NCBI GenBank assembly: GCA_027487685.1
Contig: JAIYDC010000019.1
Coordinates: forward strand, 1 to 64,000
DNA: 64,000 bases
Direction: 5' to 3'
From: Pseudomonadota bacterium
GTDB lineage: Bacteria > Bdellovibrionota > Bacteriovoracia > Bacteriovoracales > Bacteriovoracaceae
Shown here: piece after piece, positions 17,292 through 26,672 of the stretch
How the letters are laid out: the number at the start of each line of letters is the position of its first letter
Numbering within the stretch: the first letter of the stretch is position 1
Notes under the pieces: model-generated
The model's input: the letters and a program-made list of their open reading frames with translations, nothing else
Database searches by the model: none
What the model was told of the DNA's origin: nothing
Made by a program: the position numbers and the translations under genes

Positions 17292-18592
17292 AAGTTCTAT
17301 CCACTGCACTTAATCATAAACAGTCAGAACATTTCTACCAGATCACTCATGGAGTCGACTGCGATCCCTACCTTTACCTGGAAGAAATACAGGTTCAAAA
17401 AGCATGGGCAGATGGTCTAAGAAATATAAATGTCCTAACTCCTGATGAGGCCTCAGATGTTCATCGCATCCTGAACTCCATCTCTGAAGAGATTCAAGAA
17501 GAGAAATTTAAATGGGATATTCACGATGAAGACATTCACATGAATATTGAGAGATTCATGACCAAACATCTTGGTGATTTAGGGAAGAAATTGCACTTAG
17601 GTAGATCCCGCAATGATCTCATCGCTACCACTCTTAAGAAGTATCTTGCGAACTACTGCATACAGATAAATCTTAAAATTCAACAGATTGTGAGTGCATT
17701 ACTGCAAAACGCAAAGAGGGACATTGACATTATTGTCCCATCATACACTCACGCTCAAGCTGCACAACCAATCCGAATGGGGCATTTCTGGAATTATCAT
17801 GCCTTAAATTTTGCTAATGACCTAAGACGATTTCGGTACGTTCATGAGAAACTTATGGATGTTATGCCATTAGGTTCTGGTGCCATCGCTGGAACTCATC
17901 TAGCTTTGGATCTCGAAGAAATCGCTGGGGAATTGGGGTTTAAGCATGCACCACTCAATAGTATCCACGGTGTTACTGACCGAGACGACGCAATAGAGTT
18001 CGCTAATGCCATCTCCATCTTCTCACTTCACGTAGTTAAGTTCTGCGATGATGTGATCTTTTGGTCTTCTACCCCAGTGAATATCATTAAACTTAGCCCA
18101 CGGTGGTCATCTGGCTCCTCCATGATGCCAAACAAAAGAAATCCTGATCTTTATGAGATTCTTAGGGCAAGGTTTAAAAAAATAACCGATCTAGGAAGCC
18201 AAACCATGAAGCTGACAAGCGGCTGTATTTCCGGTTATGCTTCTGATCTCCACGAGCTAAAGAAGAATCTCATTGAAGTCATAAATCACCTTCAGGAGGT
18301 TCTTCCTGTCTTGCCAGAAGCATTCGAATCTCTTGAAATTGACACTTTCTCGGCCGAACAGCAGCTTTTAAAGGGAAATATCCTTGCTACTGACATCGCC
18401 AATAATTTTGTTGAAGATGGTCTAACCTTTAGAGACGCTTATGGGAAAGTTGCGGAGCTAGTCACATCCTGCAAGGTACCTAGAGGGGTCGGCGATTTTG
18501 AAAAATCGGTGGAAAGAAAAAAAAATCGAGGTGGAACCTCAAGAGAAAGAGTGCAGGAGACATCAAGGCTTATGGATTTACTCCTGTCTTAG
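17288..18592 (+). CDS. argH: Argininosuccinate lyase
   Basis: Cleaves argininosuccinate to arginine and fumarate, the last step of arginine synthesis. The fumarate-lyase signature GSSMMPNKRNP is at ~276-286, with LGRSRNDLIAT (~100-110) and YTHAQAAQP (~155-163, catalytic His) also present. The start ATG overlaps the argG stop. Length (434 aa) is slightly below the usual ~460; the C-terminus ends with a short basic tail (ERKKNRGGTSRERVQE) in place of the usual end domain. Confidence 0.93.
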   Translation: MKVLSTALNHKQSEHFYQITHGVDCDPYLYLEEIQVQKAWADGLRNINVLTPDEASDVHRILNSISEEIQEEKFKWDIHDEDIHMNIERFMTKHLGDLGKKLHLGRSRNDLIATTLKKYLANYCIQINLKIQQIVSALLQNAKRDIDIIVPSYTHAQAAQPIRMGHFWNYHALNFANDLRRFRYVHEKLMDVMPLGSGAIAGTHLALDLEEIAGELGFKHAPLNSIHGVTDRDDAIEFANAISIFSLHVVKFCDDVIFWSSTPVNIIKLSPRWSSGSSMMPNKRNPDLYEILRARFKKITDLGSQTMKLTSGCISGYASDLHELKKNLIEVINHLQEVLPVLPEAFESLEIDTFSAEQQLLKGNILATDIANNFVEDGLTFRDAYGKVAELVTSCKVPRGVGDFEKSVERKKNRGGTSRERVQETSRLMDLLLS

Positions 18593-18829
18593 AGTTTGAT
18601 AACTCGGAATGAATGAACCTCGTCATTGTACAGTCACGTATCAAACGCTCGTATAAAAATCAAGGGCTTACGTTTCGGGTTGCGGTGACGAAGTTATGTC
18701 TCTGCAAATGTTTGTCCCTTGCAAATAGCCTAAAGTACTCGCAGTAACATTCATTAAATTATTATAGAGCATAGGCCGATAAGTAATCAGCAACAAAAAT
18801 GATAGGTCTTTGCAAAGAGAGGCAGCAGT

Positions 18830-21319
18830 ATGGGTAATCTGATAAATCCATCATCTAGATTTAAAGCCGAACATTCTTCATTTAAAAATCCAATTAAAAT
18901 TCCGGCCCTGCTTACCGCTTTTGTCATAGGACTATCTCTATTTCAAAACGTTGCCATTGCTTCCACTCCGATTAATCAAGTAACCACATTAAGGAATGCT
19001 ACACTCCGAGCATTACTTGAGCCAGAACAGTGTCGGGCAGCCTTTTCGGGGGTCTCAGCTAACATACTACGCGGACGCGGAAATGTTGTTCTTGATACAT
19101 TTAAGTTGGCTCCAGACCTAGACCTCTCAAAAAACAGCTCGGTTCCCTCTTTGGGATACACAGTTAGCCAGGTATCCCTGCAGTCCCTTCAGCCTATGGT
19201 CTCTCTCGATAGGACCGAATCTATAAAGGCAACATTGGTCTTTTCAGGCACCCGGAGAAATGGCAGTCAGATTACATTTAGAATTGGAGAATTTAAATTC
19301 GACTTCGCTTCAAATAAGGCATTTGTTGGCTGTCAGCCCCGAGGTTACGTCGTTTTTGGTTTAAAGAATGTACTCGAGGCTCGGGCCGCTATTGAAATAT
19401 CTCGATCAAGAGAGGCGATATTCGATTATAATAGGATTGTTGCTGATGCGATTGATCGCAGCAAGAAACCTTCGTTTGCCATTGAAGTTCCTGCCCGTGG
19501 AAATATCGGCTGGGCAGTTATGGATAGGATCTATTCCTATGGAACTACACATTTGCTTAAACAACACTCAGAATTGGTTACAGGAGAATTGTTAACGAGG
19601 GTAGACGATTACAGTGCAAGAGTTAGAGAGGAACTGTTAACAGTTGCTAATGGATCTTCAGCTGCAAATACTCCGAGAGATGTTAATTTTCAAGATTGGT
19701 CACAAAAAGGGTTGCTAGAGAATGCCCAAATTGCACTCGGAGTGGCCGCTGGCCTGGATTGGTACCGTGAATCACTTTCCCCCGATGAACGACTTCAGAT
19801 CAGAGCCGCGCTTATCCGGAAGTCATTCAATATATTCTACGGAAATTTTCAATCTGAACGAGGAGATAAGCCTACAACATTTGCTGGTCCGTATAATGCG
19901 TGGTGGATTCGGTCCAGAAGCAACTGGAATCTGGTAAATAACGGATCTATGCTGGTCATGTTGAAGGTTCTAGCTTTCGAAGTTAACCCAAGAAGTGAAC
20001 CTGAACTTGCGACGCAGATACAGAATCTATTCCATTGGATCACGCGCGAGTGGAAGAGCGGTGAGCCGTCCTCACTTTCATTCGGGATCCACATGCTATC
20101 TAATGGTGATGGAGGCTCATATGAGGGACCAAATTACTGGAACTATGCTATGCTTAACTTTGCTGCGATTATGGGGTCCTATTCTCTAAGTGAGGTTAAT
20201 TTAGGAACCGTCTTATCAAGAGAACATTTTTTGGCCGCGGCTAGATTTGCGCTTGCGATGCGAAATTCAAACGCAATTCAGTTTAATTACTCAGATACTG
20301 GTGAAAGAGCATCCAGTTATCCCCCGGTTTATATGCTTGGCAGACTTTCTCAGAATGCACAAGTTACTCTTGCTGAACTACGCTTGCAGAGAATAGTTAC
20401 TGCGCTTGATTCTAGAGTGAGTCTCGAGGACGCATTGGATTTATTTTGGCGCCGAGATGAAGATTTGAGAACTAATCCTTCTTCTACGTTACTACCGCAA
20501 GTTGCAATTTTCCCAAATACCTCTGTTGGCCGAGTGTCCGAAACATCTTCACAGTCTAATATGTATCTTGGCTTCAAAGGCGGGACCTCCGATTCACAAC
20601 ACCGACAGTCAGAGAATGGCAGCTTCGTGTTTGATGCCAATGGTGTGAGATTTGCCTCCGATTTAGGTCCTGATAGTTATTCTCTTCCAAATTATGGAGC
20701 TTGGTCAATCTACTACCGGCAGAGGGCGGAAGGGAACAACTGTTTGTCAGTAAATGGAGAGCTTCAAACGAATAGGGCAAACAGCACAATTGGTTTTTCA
20801 GAATCTGATGGTATCGTCAACACTTGGACCAACTTGCAAACTGCGTACCAAAACTCTACCGGGATATTTGGAAGAAATCTAAGGAATTATTTTAGGCACT
20901 TTTTCACCAATACCCGCCCAGGTCAGGCACAGCTAACAGTCCAGGACGAATTCACTCTTGCACCTACTAGTGAAACATTGCCAATTGTAACTTGGAATAT
21001 GCATACTCAGTCAAATGTAGTAATCGAAGCTTCAAAAGCTCCCCAAGCTCAAAATAGATTAATTCTCCAACATTCCTCAGGAAAACGGATATCCGTTGTT
21101 GTCGATCTACAGAATGCAAAACTTGTGAGCATGGAATTAGTTTCGCCGCCTGCTATGAACTCACCCGGGCTTACAATCAGGGGCGTTACCTATTTACAAG
21201 GTTCCGGTCCTCTCCGCTCCGATATGAAAGTCCTCCGAATTAGAGTCCAACCCAACAATATGGGCCAACCAAATGTAATCAGGGTGAATTTGACGCCGGC
21301 AAACTCAGCTCTCTATTGA
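18830..21319 (+). CDS. Heparinase II/III-like polysaccharide lyase, secreted
   Basis: The 829-residue product has a long n-region followed by a hydrophobic segment (~24-44, LLTAFVIGLSLFQNVAIAS), so export is likely. An all-helical toroid domain carries NWNLVNNGSML (Asn365 region) and GGSYEGPNYWNYA (Tyr431 region), both typical of alginate/heparin lyases. It is followed by a beta-sandwich domain with DSQHRQSENGSFVFDANGVRFASDLG (His591), the heparinase II/III core. It probably cleaves a uronate-containing polysaccharide by beta-elimination. It stands alone, with no sugar transporter or sulfatase nearby, so the product may simply be released. A terminator with a long loop follows. Confidence 0.8.
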   Translation: MGNLINPSSRFKAEHSSFKNPIKIPALLTAFVIGLSLFQNVAIASTPINQVTTLRNATLRALLEPEQCRAAFSGVSANILRGRGNVVLDTFKLAPDLDLSKNSSVPSLGYTVSQVSLQSLQPMVSLDRTESIKATLVFSGTRRNGSQITFRIGEFKFDFASNKAFVGCQPRGYVVFGLKNVLEARAAIEISRSREAIFDYNRIVADAIDRSKKPSFAIEVPARGNIGWAVMDRIYSYGTTHLLKQHSELVTGELLTRVDDYSARVREELLTVANGSSAANTPRDVNFQDWSQKGLLENAQIALGVAAGLDWYRESLSPDERLQIRAALIRKSFNIFYGNFQSERGDKPTTFAGPYNAWWIRSRSNWNLVNNGSMLVMLKVLAFEVNPRSEPELATQIQNLFHWITREWKSGEPSSLSFGIHMLSNGDGGSYEGPNYWNYAMLNFAAIMGSYSLSEVNLGTVLSREHFLAAARFALAMRNSNAIQFNYSDTGERASSYPPVYMLGRLSQNAQVTLAELRLQRIVTALDSRVSLEDALDLFWRRDEDLRTNPSSTLLPQVAIFPNTSVGRVSETSSQSNMYLGFKGGTSDSQHRQSENGSFVFDANGVRFASDLGPDSYSLPNYGAWSIYYRQRAEGNNCLSVNGELQTNRANSTIGFSESDGIVNTWTNLQTAYQNSTGIFGRNLRNYFRHFFTNTRPGQAQLTVQDEFTLAPTSETLPIVTWNMHTQSNVVIEASKAPQAQNRLILQHSSGKRISVVVDLQNAKLVSMELVSPPAMNSPGLTIRGVTYLQGSGPLRSDMKVLRIRVQPNNMGQPNVIRVNLTPANSALY

Positions 21320-21348
21320 TGAGTGCCAGGTGATTTGTAACATCTTTT

Positions 21349-21400
21349 CCCCATCTTCTTGCACCTCTAAATTAAGCTGAATGAAGATGGGGAGATTTTT
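21349..21400 (+). terminator. Terminator after lyase gene
   Basis: CCCCATCTTC (21349-21358) pairs perfectly with GAAGATGGGG (21383-21392) across a 24-base loop and is followed by AGATTTTT. Confidence 0.75.
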
Positions 21401-21788
21401 GCCAACTAAAAATCAACATGATTCGCTCCAAAAACTCCATTAGCAAAGCTTTAAGAACTCTACTATCAAGGATCGACTAAGTCCTCAGAGGATTCGCTAG
21501 CACTGCCAATTACATATCAGCTGGCGCGTGCATTTCACATTCCACCAGGCAGGAGAAGTATGGTTAAAGACATGCATGAGGACATGTTCTTCATAAGTTT
21601 TTCTTATTATAATCGTTAAATACAAAATGCTTAATATAAAAGCCATCTATGAATGGCAAAGATTTACTTTATCTTGCGACTTTATACAAAAGCCTGAGGC
21701 TTTGATGGCGCTTTTTTGGGTAGGGGGGCGTACTTTTTTTCCAAGAGATGAGAGGATGAAAAATAATAAACTACACAAAAATTATGGC

Positions 21789-21810
21789 ACTAAACTGAAC
21801 GCAGTTTAGT
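21789..21810 (-). terminator. Hairpin terminator for the minus-strand gene cluster
   Basis: ACTAAACTG-AACG-CAGTTTAGT is a perfect 9-bp stem with a 4-base loop, directly after the stop codon at 21811 on the minus strand. Read on that strand it is followed by GCCATAATTTTTG, a loose T-rich tail. Confidence 0.6.
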
Positions 21811-22905
21811 TTAGTTGGGTACGGCGTGGCCTTCAATCTTTTTATACCAAGAATAGTTCAGAAAACCTTTCCCAATGGTGATGGTGACAAATCGTGCGTT
21901 GGATAGTTCCGCATACTTTAATCCTGAGATGCGGATGCGATTGGGAAGGTAGATCTCCGTAGAATTTCGAGGTGCATTAACTTCAAGATAGTAAGCATAA
22001 TTCCTTCGGTCTTTATGGTCCTTGTACTCTTGTTCATAGGTTCCGAGTACCTTTGCTCTAATTTCCCAAGGGACGCTCTTATCTAAACCGATGTTGACGT
22101 CGCGCACGAGGGAAAGACCACCGATCGGTGTGGATAGGACTAGAACAACAGCACTCTCAATCATCACCCGGTGGGCGCGGGAGGATCCTCGCAGAGCGAC
22201 TATCACAAGAGCTACGAATGACACCGTCAGGAGGATCCCTACGGCGAGGCCAGAATTGATGATCGGAATCGGATACAAATGTAGGTCTTCTCGGAAGAAG
22301 TACCATTCAAAGAATCCAGTCCAGGCATAGGCGGCCAATGAATAGATAAGAGCTTCGATGATGAAAATTTTGACCGCAAACGGATCCGGCCTTAATTCTC
22401 TACTGAGACGTCCTAGCTCGCCGAGCGATTGCAGGAGTGCTAAGCACCTTTGAGCTAAGTCCAGAGGAGTCTTTTGACTTACACCGAATTAGCACCAAAG
22501 CGTGGTTCCATCCCAGGAAATTCTCTGACAGCCTTGGCCGAAAAGACCACGAATAACTTCGCGAAGCTTCGGATCTCCTTTGATAACTTGGTGAAACGCC
22601 GGCGCATCGCTGGCAATTTAAAACGACTGATCGAAGTCTCCGTCCCCGGTTTGGACTTCTTCGTTCATCATCAGGCTCTTAAAAAGACGATCCCAGTAAC
22701 CTTCCTTTGTGATCGTGAACACCGAGGGACACTTGAAATCGATCCCGACCCGCGTGCCAACAAGGACATTACTTTTCTTTTGCTGGTGGATGAAATAGGG
22801 ATTCCCCTCAACTTCGCCACTTGAGAACCCTCTGGAAAGAACTTTTCCCCGAAGTCGATAAAAGAAGGCTCCGAACATGACGGCCAGCTTGATGAGAATC
22901 CACAT
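21811..22905 (-). pseudogene. Membrane-protein gene interrupted by two in-frame TAA codons
   Basis: One continuous reading frame of 365 codons runs from the ATG at 22905 to the stop at 21811, but carries TAA at 22620-22618 and at 22491-22489. Between and around the stops the frame still reads as normal protein: GDFDQSF-stop-IASDAPAFHQVI, TTLWC-stop-FGVSQKTPLDLAQ, then FAVKIFIIEALIYSLAAY. Two C-terminal membrane segments (~IINSGLAVGILLTVSFVALVIVAL and VMIESAVVLVLSTPI) are followed by a soluble tail. No indel is involved, so this is either two nonsense mutations (decaying gene) or stop-codon readthrough. It starts nine bases after the catalase-like gene. Function not recognised. Confidence 0.65.
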
Positions 22906-22914
22906 GAGCGTGTC

Positions 22915-23904
22915 CTATTTAGGACGAAGCTCGTGTCGGAAGAAGATTCCTTCGTCTCCGAACTCGGACGCCAAGAACTCGGACGTCGTCACGAGGTCGC
23001 CGACGTGCTCAGAGTCCTTCAAGAAGGTTTCAACGTCGCTCGGCGCGTATTGCGAATAGTCGTAGGAACGGTGCTTCTCCGAAAGAATGCGCACTTGATA
23101 GATCGTTCTCCCAGCAGGGATGCTGAGTAGATCCTCGCGTACATCGTGCTCCTCCGAGGAAAACTTTAGCTCCGGATGTGGGACGAAGAAGATCTGGCGC
23201 GGAGAAACGGCGGCCTCTGGCCTTTTGCCTTGGGCGTCCACCGAGGCCATGTCATTCACCGCAAGTTCCTCTGGGTATCCAGAAACGCGACGGAAAATTT
23301 TGTGAACGAGCTTTTGCCCAAGGCCCGCACTTATGGGAACGATGTTCGACATCGGGTGCTTGAAGAAATTGAAGTCTTTTTCCTGGCCTTCGAGGGAAAC
23401 AAGTGCGGAAACGTTAGCACTGGGTGCCCCATCTCGGAGAACCTTAAGTGCCAATCCCGGAGCGACTGGTCTTGATCCGACCGGTCTATAGGTCAGAGAC
23501 AGGCGCACAAGTGCGCACTCCGCTCCCTGAAAGATGCCCGTGTACTTTGAACTTATAGGGACAAGCTTAACCTTTGCCAAGACGCCGCGATGGTGGAGGT
23601 ATTTCTTCCAGCCTGGAGGCGAGAAGTCGGAATGCAAGCTTCCTTTCTTGTCGATCTCTTGAACGCTCATGCCAAGGAGCTGCGGAAACCCGAACTTACT
23701 GTGGGGGGGAAGCTCCCGGTGTACGCTCGCCACGGCTTTCTCCCAAAGAACCTCTTGCTTTTCGCAGCCTCGGAGCTCTTCGTAGTTCGCGGGGATGGAC
23801 GCCGGTGAACGAGGTTCACCGTTTTGGGTCTCGTTGAAGAGCATCGCGGCGGTCGCCAAGAGGACTACTCCAGCTGAAAGACCAAGGTAAGTTTTCTTAT
23901 TCAA
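22915..23904 (-). CDS. Exported catalase-like heme-domain protein
   Basis: The 329-residue product starts at TTG (23904) behind a good GGAGG, with an N-terminal membrane anchor/signal (~5-24). The core resembles the catalase/allene-oxide-synthase superfamily: KYLHHRGVLAKVKLVP fits the distal-His strand (compare VVHAKGAG in catalases), FQGAECALVRLSLTYRPVG, PGLALKVLRDGAPSANVSAL, and GQEKDFNFFKHPMSN (the catalase-type FF-x-P/N region). A clear proximal heme Tyr motif was not found, so catalytic type is uncertain. It is next to an alpha-dioxygenase-like heme enzyme and an Mpo1-like protein, which favours a role on lipid hydroperoxides over H2O2. Confidence 0.55.
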   Translation of the reverse strand: MNKKTYLGLSAGVVLLATAAMLFNETQNGEPRSPASIPANYEELRGCEKQEVLWEKAVASVHRELPPHSKFGFPQLLGMSVQEIDKKGSLHSDFSPPGWKKYLHHRGVLAKVKLVPISSKYTGIFQGAECALVRLSLTYRPVGSRPVAPGLALKVLRDGAPSANVSALVSLEGQEKDFNFFKHPMSNIVPISAGLGQKLVHKIFRRVSGYPEELAVNDMASVDAQGKRPEAAVSPRQIFFVPHPELKFSSEEHDVREDLLSIPAGRTIYQVRILSEKHRSYDYSQYAPSDVETFLKDSEHVGDLVTTSEFLASEFGDEGIFFRHELRPK

Positions 23905-24003
23905 GCTTCCTCCGCACCAAAAAGACCGGCAAAAACGATAAGTTAATTAAATGATACCTAGGCCGTAAACCATATGGGGAAAAAACTTCGTGCCTACTCC
24001 CAG

Positions 24004-24432
24004 CTAGGCTTTGGAGATCAACCTAGATTTGAACTTCGCCATGATCCATGCGGGTCCAACCAAAAGAAACAAGAGGTTCTGAAGGAAAGATGGGTTTTTA
24101 CCCTCGACTTTATGGCCCCAGAACTGACCGATCCACGCCAGGACAAAGAGAAGAATGTTTGTTTTCAGGAAATGCTCAAAAGGGGCAAAAATGTAGCAGG
24201 TGCTAAGAGAAATTAAGATCAGTATGATCATGAGGGAGAAATAAGAGCGAAGAGATCGGTAATAGAAGATCAAAGATAACCCGCTCAACCCCACCGCCAG
24301 GAACGGGGAAATGGAATAGAAAAAGGCCACTACATTGAAGAATATGATGGGTACACAAATATAATGCACGAGTTGATTGGTCTTATTTTGATGGGAAGAG
24401 GAATAGGTCAAAATCAAGTCATTCTCACTCAT
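24004..24432 (-). CDS. DUF962/Mpo1-like membrane protein
   Basis: The start is the ATG at 24432 with GGAG six bases ahead. The 142-residue product has about four membrane segments and the family landmarks: Y-S-S-S-H-Q-N-K-T-N-Q-x-x-H near the N-terminus (His14, His23), His87, and WIGQFWGHKVEGKNPSF (His107) followed by a terminal segment LLVGPAWIMAKF. Yeast Mpo1, of this family, is an Fe-dependent dioxygenase that converts 2-hydroxy fatty acids to aldehydes one carbon shorter; these His residues would be the metal ligands. It is divergent from the alpha-dioxygenase-like gene with only ~75 bases between start codons. Confidence 0.82.
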   Translation of the reverse strand: MSENDLILTYSSSHQNKTNQLVHYICVPIIFFNVVAFFYSISPFLAVGLSGLSLIFYYRSLRSYFSLMIILILISLSTCYIFAPFEHFLKTNILLFVLAWIGQFWGHKVEGKNPSFLQNLLFLLVGPAWIMAKFKSRLISKA

Positions 24433-24508
24433 TTTTTTCTCCAACGGTTTTCATTTATCACGTTATTATAGAAGAAATGTAATTTTGATCGAAGTAAAAG
24501 GAATTTAC

Positions 24509-26599
24509 ATGAAAAAAATTATCTCTGTTGGGGCCGTAGCTACCGGACTTTTGGTCGTGTCTTGCGCATTAAATAAGACCAAACCGGTTACGACGGCAAA
24601 AAATCATCAAACTGCTGACCGAATGCCTACTTCAGAGGATGCTGAAGAATCTCCCTGGACGACCTGGTCCAGGAGAGGAACCGTCGGTGGCCTCTACGTC
24701 CTAAAGGGGATCCGAGAGAACCTTCTGAAAATCAGCCTTCACGACCCACACATCGACTACTCGAGTTACGCTCCTGTCGACTGCTCAAAGCAGAATACCA
24801 GGTTTAGAAGCGCCGATGGGACTTGTAACAATCTTGCCAATCCAAACGTGGGTGCCGCTGGAGTAGCCTTCGGCCGTAACGTAGCTCCGGAGTTCATCGA
24901 CCAAGATGCCGAAGAAAAATTGATGACTCCAAACCCTGCTGAGATCTCAAAAGAATTTTTCACAAGAGATGAGTATAAAGAAGTCCCATTTTTGAATATG
25001 CTCGCTGCAAGCTGGATTCAATTCATGAATCACGACTGGCTTACGCATGGTCCGAACGCAACGGAGAATCCACACCGCGTACCAATGCCCGATGGATCAG
25101 AGGTCACCGTAGATCGTACGAAAGAAACCGTGACAAGATCTGGGGTTAAAGGGACCTTCAGTAAAGTGACGAACAACGATGTGACGCACTGGTGGGACGG
25201 TTCCCAGATTTACGGCAGCAACCAGGCCGAGCAGAATAGTCTACGATCCTTTGAAAAAGGGAAGATGATCACTGTTATAGAAAACGGAAGAGAGCTCCTC
25301 CCGAAGGGAACTGACCTGAATCCGGCGAACAATCGATTGAATCACGGCCACGAGCTCACTGGGTTTCGAGATAACTGGTGGGTTGGCCTTAGTATGCTCC
25401 ACCACCTCTTCGTTAAAGAGCACAACGCGATCGCTGAAATGCTCATCAAGAGGCACGTGACCTTTGACGAGGGGTCGAAGAAATGGATCTGGAACCAAGC
25501 GGGTCTTTTAAACAGAATAGGTAACGCTGTCAGGACAAACGACAGAGATGTCTTTTCTTTCACTGACAAACAGCTCGATGAGCACGTGTTCCAGACCGCT
25601 CGCTTGATCAACGCTGCAGTCATGGCGAAGATCCACACCGTCGAATGGACTCCAGCGATTCTCCCGAACAAAGTTTTGAAGAAGGCGATGTACACCAACT
25701 GGTACGGCCTTGCGAACCCGCAGACGTGGTCAAAATTGATTAAGAATATCCCTGGATTTAACAAAGTTAAATGGTTCGAGGATCTAAATACCGGGTATAC
25801 CATCGGCGGGATCGTCGGTGATAGAACAAACGACTACGGTGTTCCCTACAGTATTACGGAAGAGTTCACTTCCGTGTACCGTCTTCACTCCCTCCTGCCT
25901 GAGAAGCTTTACTTCAAAAAGCTTGATAATCAGAACGAAGTCGAAGCCGTTCCATTCGGAGCGACTCGAAACGAGAAGACATACTCCATCATGGCGAACA
26001 ATGACTTAAAAGACTTGTTCTACTCATTCGGGACACAAAAGCCCGGCCAGCTTGTGCTTAACAACTTCCCTCAGTTCATGCAGAAGTTAACCATCCCGGG
26101 TCACGGCGTGATGGACCTTGCGATGGTTGACATCATTCGAGACCGCGAGAGAGGTGTTCCTCGCTACAATCAATTCCGGAGAGGAATTGGTCTTAGACCG
26201 ATCCGCAAGTACGCTGACTTTTTCCTTGATGGAAAGGCCAAGGATGCACGCCAAGAGGCGATTCTGGCCAAGTTCAACAGCGTTTACGGGAAAGATGCCC
26301 AGGGGAATGATAATGTCGAAGACGTAGACCTCCTAGTAGGAACATCTGCTGAAGAAGTACGCCCACTAAACTTTGGCTTCGGCGAAACTCAATTCCACAT
26401 CTTCGTGCTGATGGCTTCAAGACGCTTAATGGCGGACAGATTCTACACAGCTAACTACCGCAAAGAGTACTACACTCAAGCGGGTCTGGATTGGATTGAC
26501 AACGAGGGCTACATGCACAAGGTCATAGTCCGTCACATGCCTGAACTAAAACCGAAATTAGAAGGTCTTGAAACTGCTTTCTATCCTTGGAAAAACTAA
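24509..26599 (+). CDS. Fatty-acid alpha-dioxygenase-like heme enzyme (animal peroxidase superfamily), lipoprotein
   Basis: The start is taken at the ATG at 24509 (AAAAGG seven bases upstream), which gives the lipoprotein signal KKIISVGAVATGLLVVSC. The 696-residue product follows plant alpha-dioxygenases along its length: RFRSADGTCNNLANPNVG...FGRNVAPE, AASWIQFMNHDWLTHG (distal heme His175), THWWDGSQIYG, and EEFTSVYRLHSLLP with the catalytic Tyr457 and proximal His460 in the Y-R-x-H arrangement of alpha-DOX. Such enzymes add O2 to the alpha carbon of fatty acids, giving 2-hydroperoxy acids. Membrane anchoring on the periplasmic side suggests action on exogenous or prey lipids. A terminator follows. 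Confidence 0.85.
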   Translation: MKKIISVGAVATGLLVVSCALNKTKPVTTAKNHQTADRMPTSEDAEESPWTTWSRRGTVGGLYVLKGIRENLLKISLHDPHIDYSSYAPVDCSKQNTRFRSADGTCNNLANPNVGAAGVAFGRNVAPEFIDQDAEEKLMTPNPAEISKEFFTRDEYKEVPFLNMLAASWIQFMNHDWLTHGPNATENPHRVPMPDGSEVTVDRTKETVTRSGVKGTFSKVTNNDVTHWWDGSQIYGSNQAEQNSLRSFEKGKMITVIENGRELLPKGTDLNPANNRLNHGHELTGFRDNWWVGLSMLHHLFVKEHNAIAEMLIKRHVTFDEGSKKWIWNQAGLLNRIGNAVRTNDRDVFSFTDKQLDEHVFQTARLINAAVMAKIHTVEWTPAILPNKVLKKAMYTNWYGLANPQTWSKLIKNIPGFNKVKWFEDLNTGYTIGGIVGDRTNDYGVPYSITEEFTSVYRLHSLLPEKLYFKKLDNQNEVEAVPFGATRNEKTYSIMANNDLKDLFYSFGTQKPGQLVLNNFPQFMQKLTIPGHGVMDLAMVDIIRDRERGVPRYNQFRRGIGLRPIRKYADFFLDGKAKDARQEAILAKFNSVYGKDAQGNDNVEDVDLLVGTSAEEVRPLNFGFGETQFHIFVLMASRRLMADRFYTANYRKEYYTQAGLDWIDNEGYMHKVIVRHMPELKPKLEGLETAFYPWKN

Positions 26600-26614
26600 C
26601 CGCACTTGATCTCA

Positions 26615-26640
26615 GGAGAAGGCCTAGGCCTTCTCCTTTT
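26615..26640 (+). terminator. Terminator after alpha-dioxygenase-like gene
   Basis: GGAGAAGGCCTAGGCCTTCTCC is a perfect 22-bp palindrome followed by TTTT, 16 bases after the stop codon. Confidence 0.85.
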
Positions 26641-26672
26641 CATTTGCCCCCTAAACCAGCTATACTTTCTCA

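Larger units (their letters stand above)
21320..21810. other. Gene-free stretch at compositional boundary
   Basis: About 490 bases between convergent genes. It holds terminators for both sides (21349-21400 plus strand, 21789-21810 minus strand) and a small extra hairpin AAGCCTGAGGCTT near 21690 followed by a T-run around 21713. A 60-codon open frame at 21627-21809 has no ribosome binding site and is not counted. AT-rich sequence to the left gives way to GC-richer sequence to the right. Confidence 0.5.

Noticed and set aside
21627-21809. 60-codon open frame in the gene-free stretch
   Set aside because: No ribosome binding site, ends inside the hairpin terminator of the opposite-strand cluster, and its protein has no recognisable feature.
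22474-22824. 116-codon plus-strand frame
   Set aside because: It is antisense to the interrupted membrane-protein gene, whose frame reads as more natural protein across the same region.
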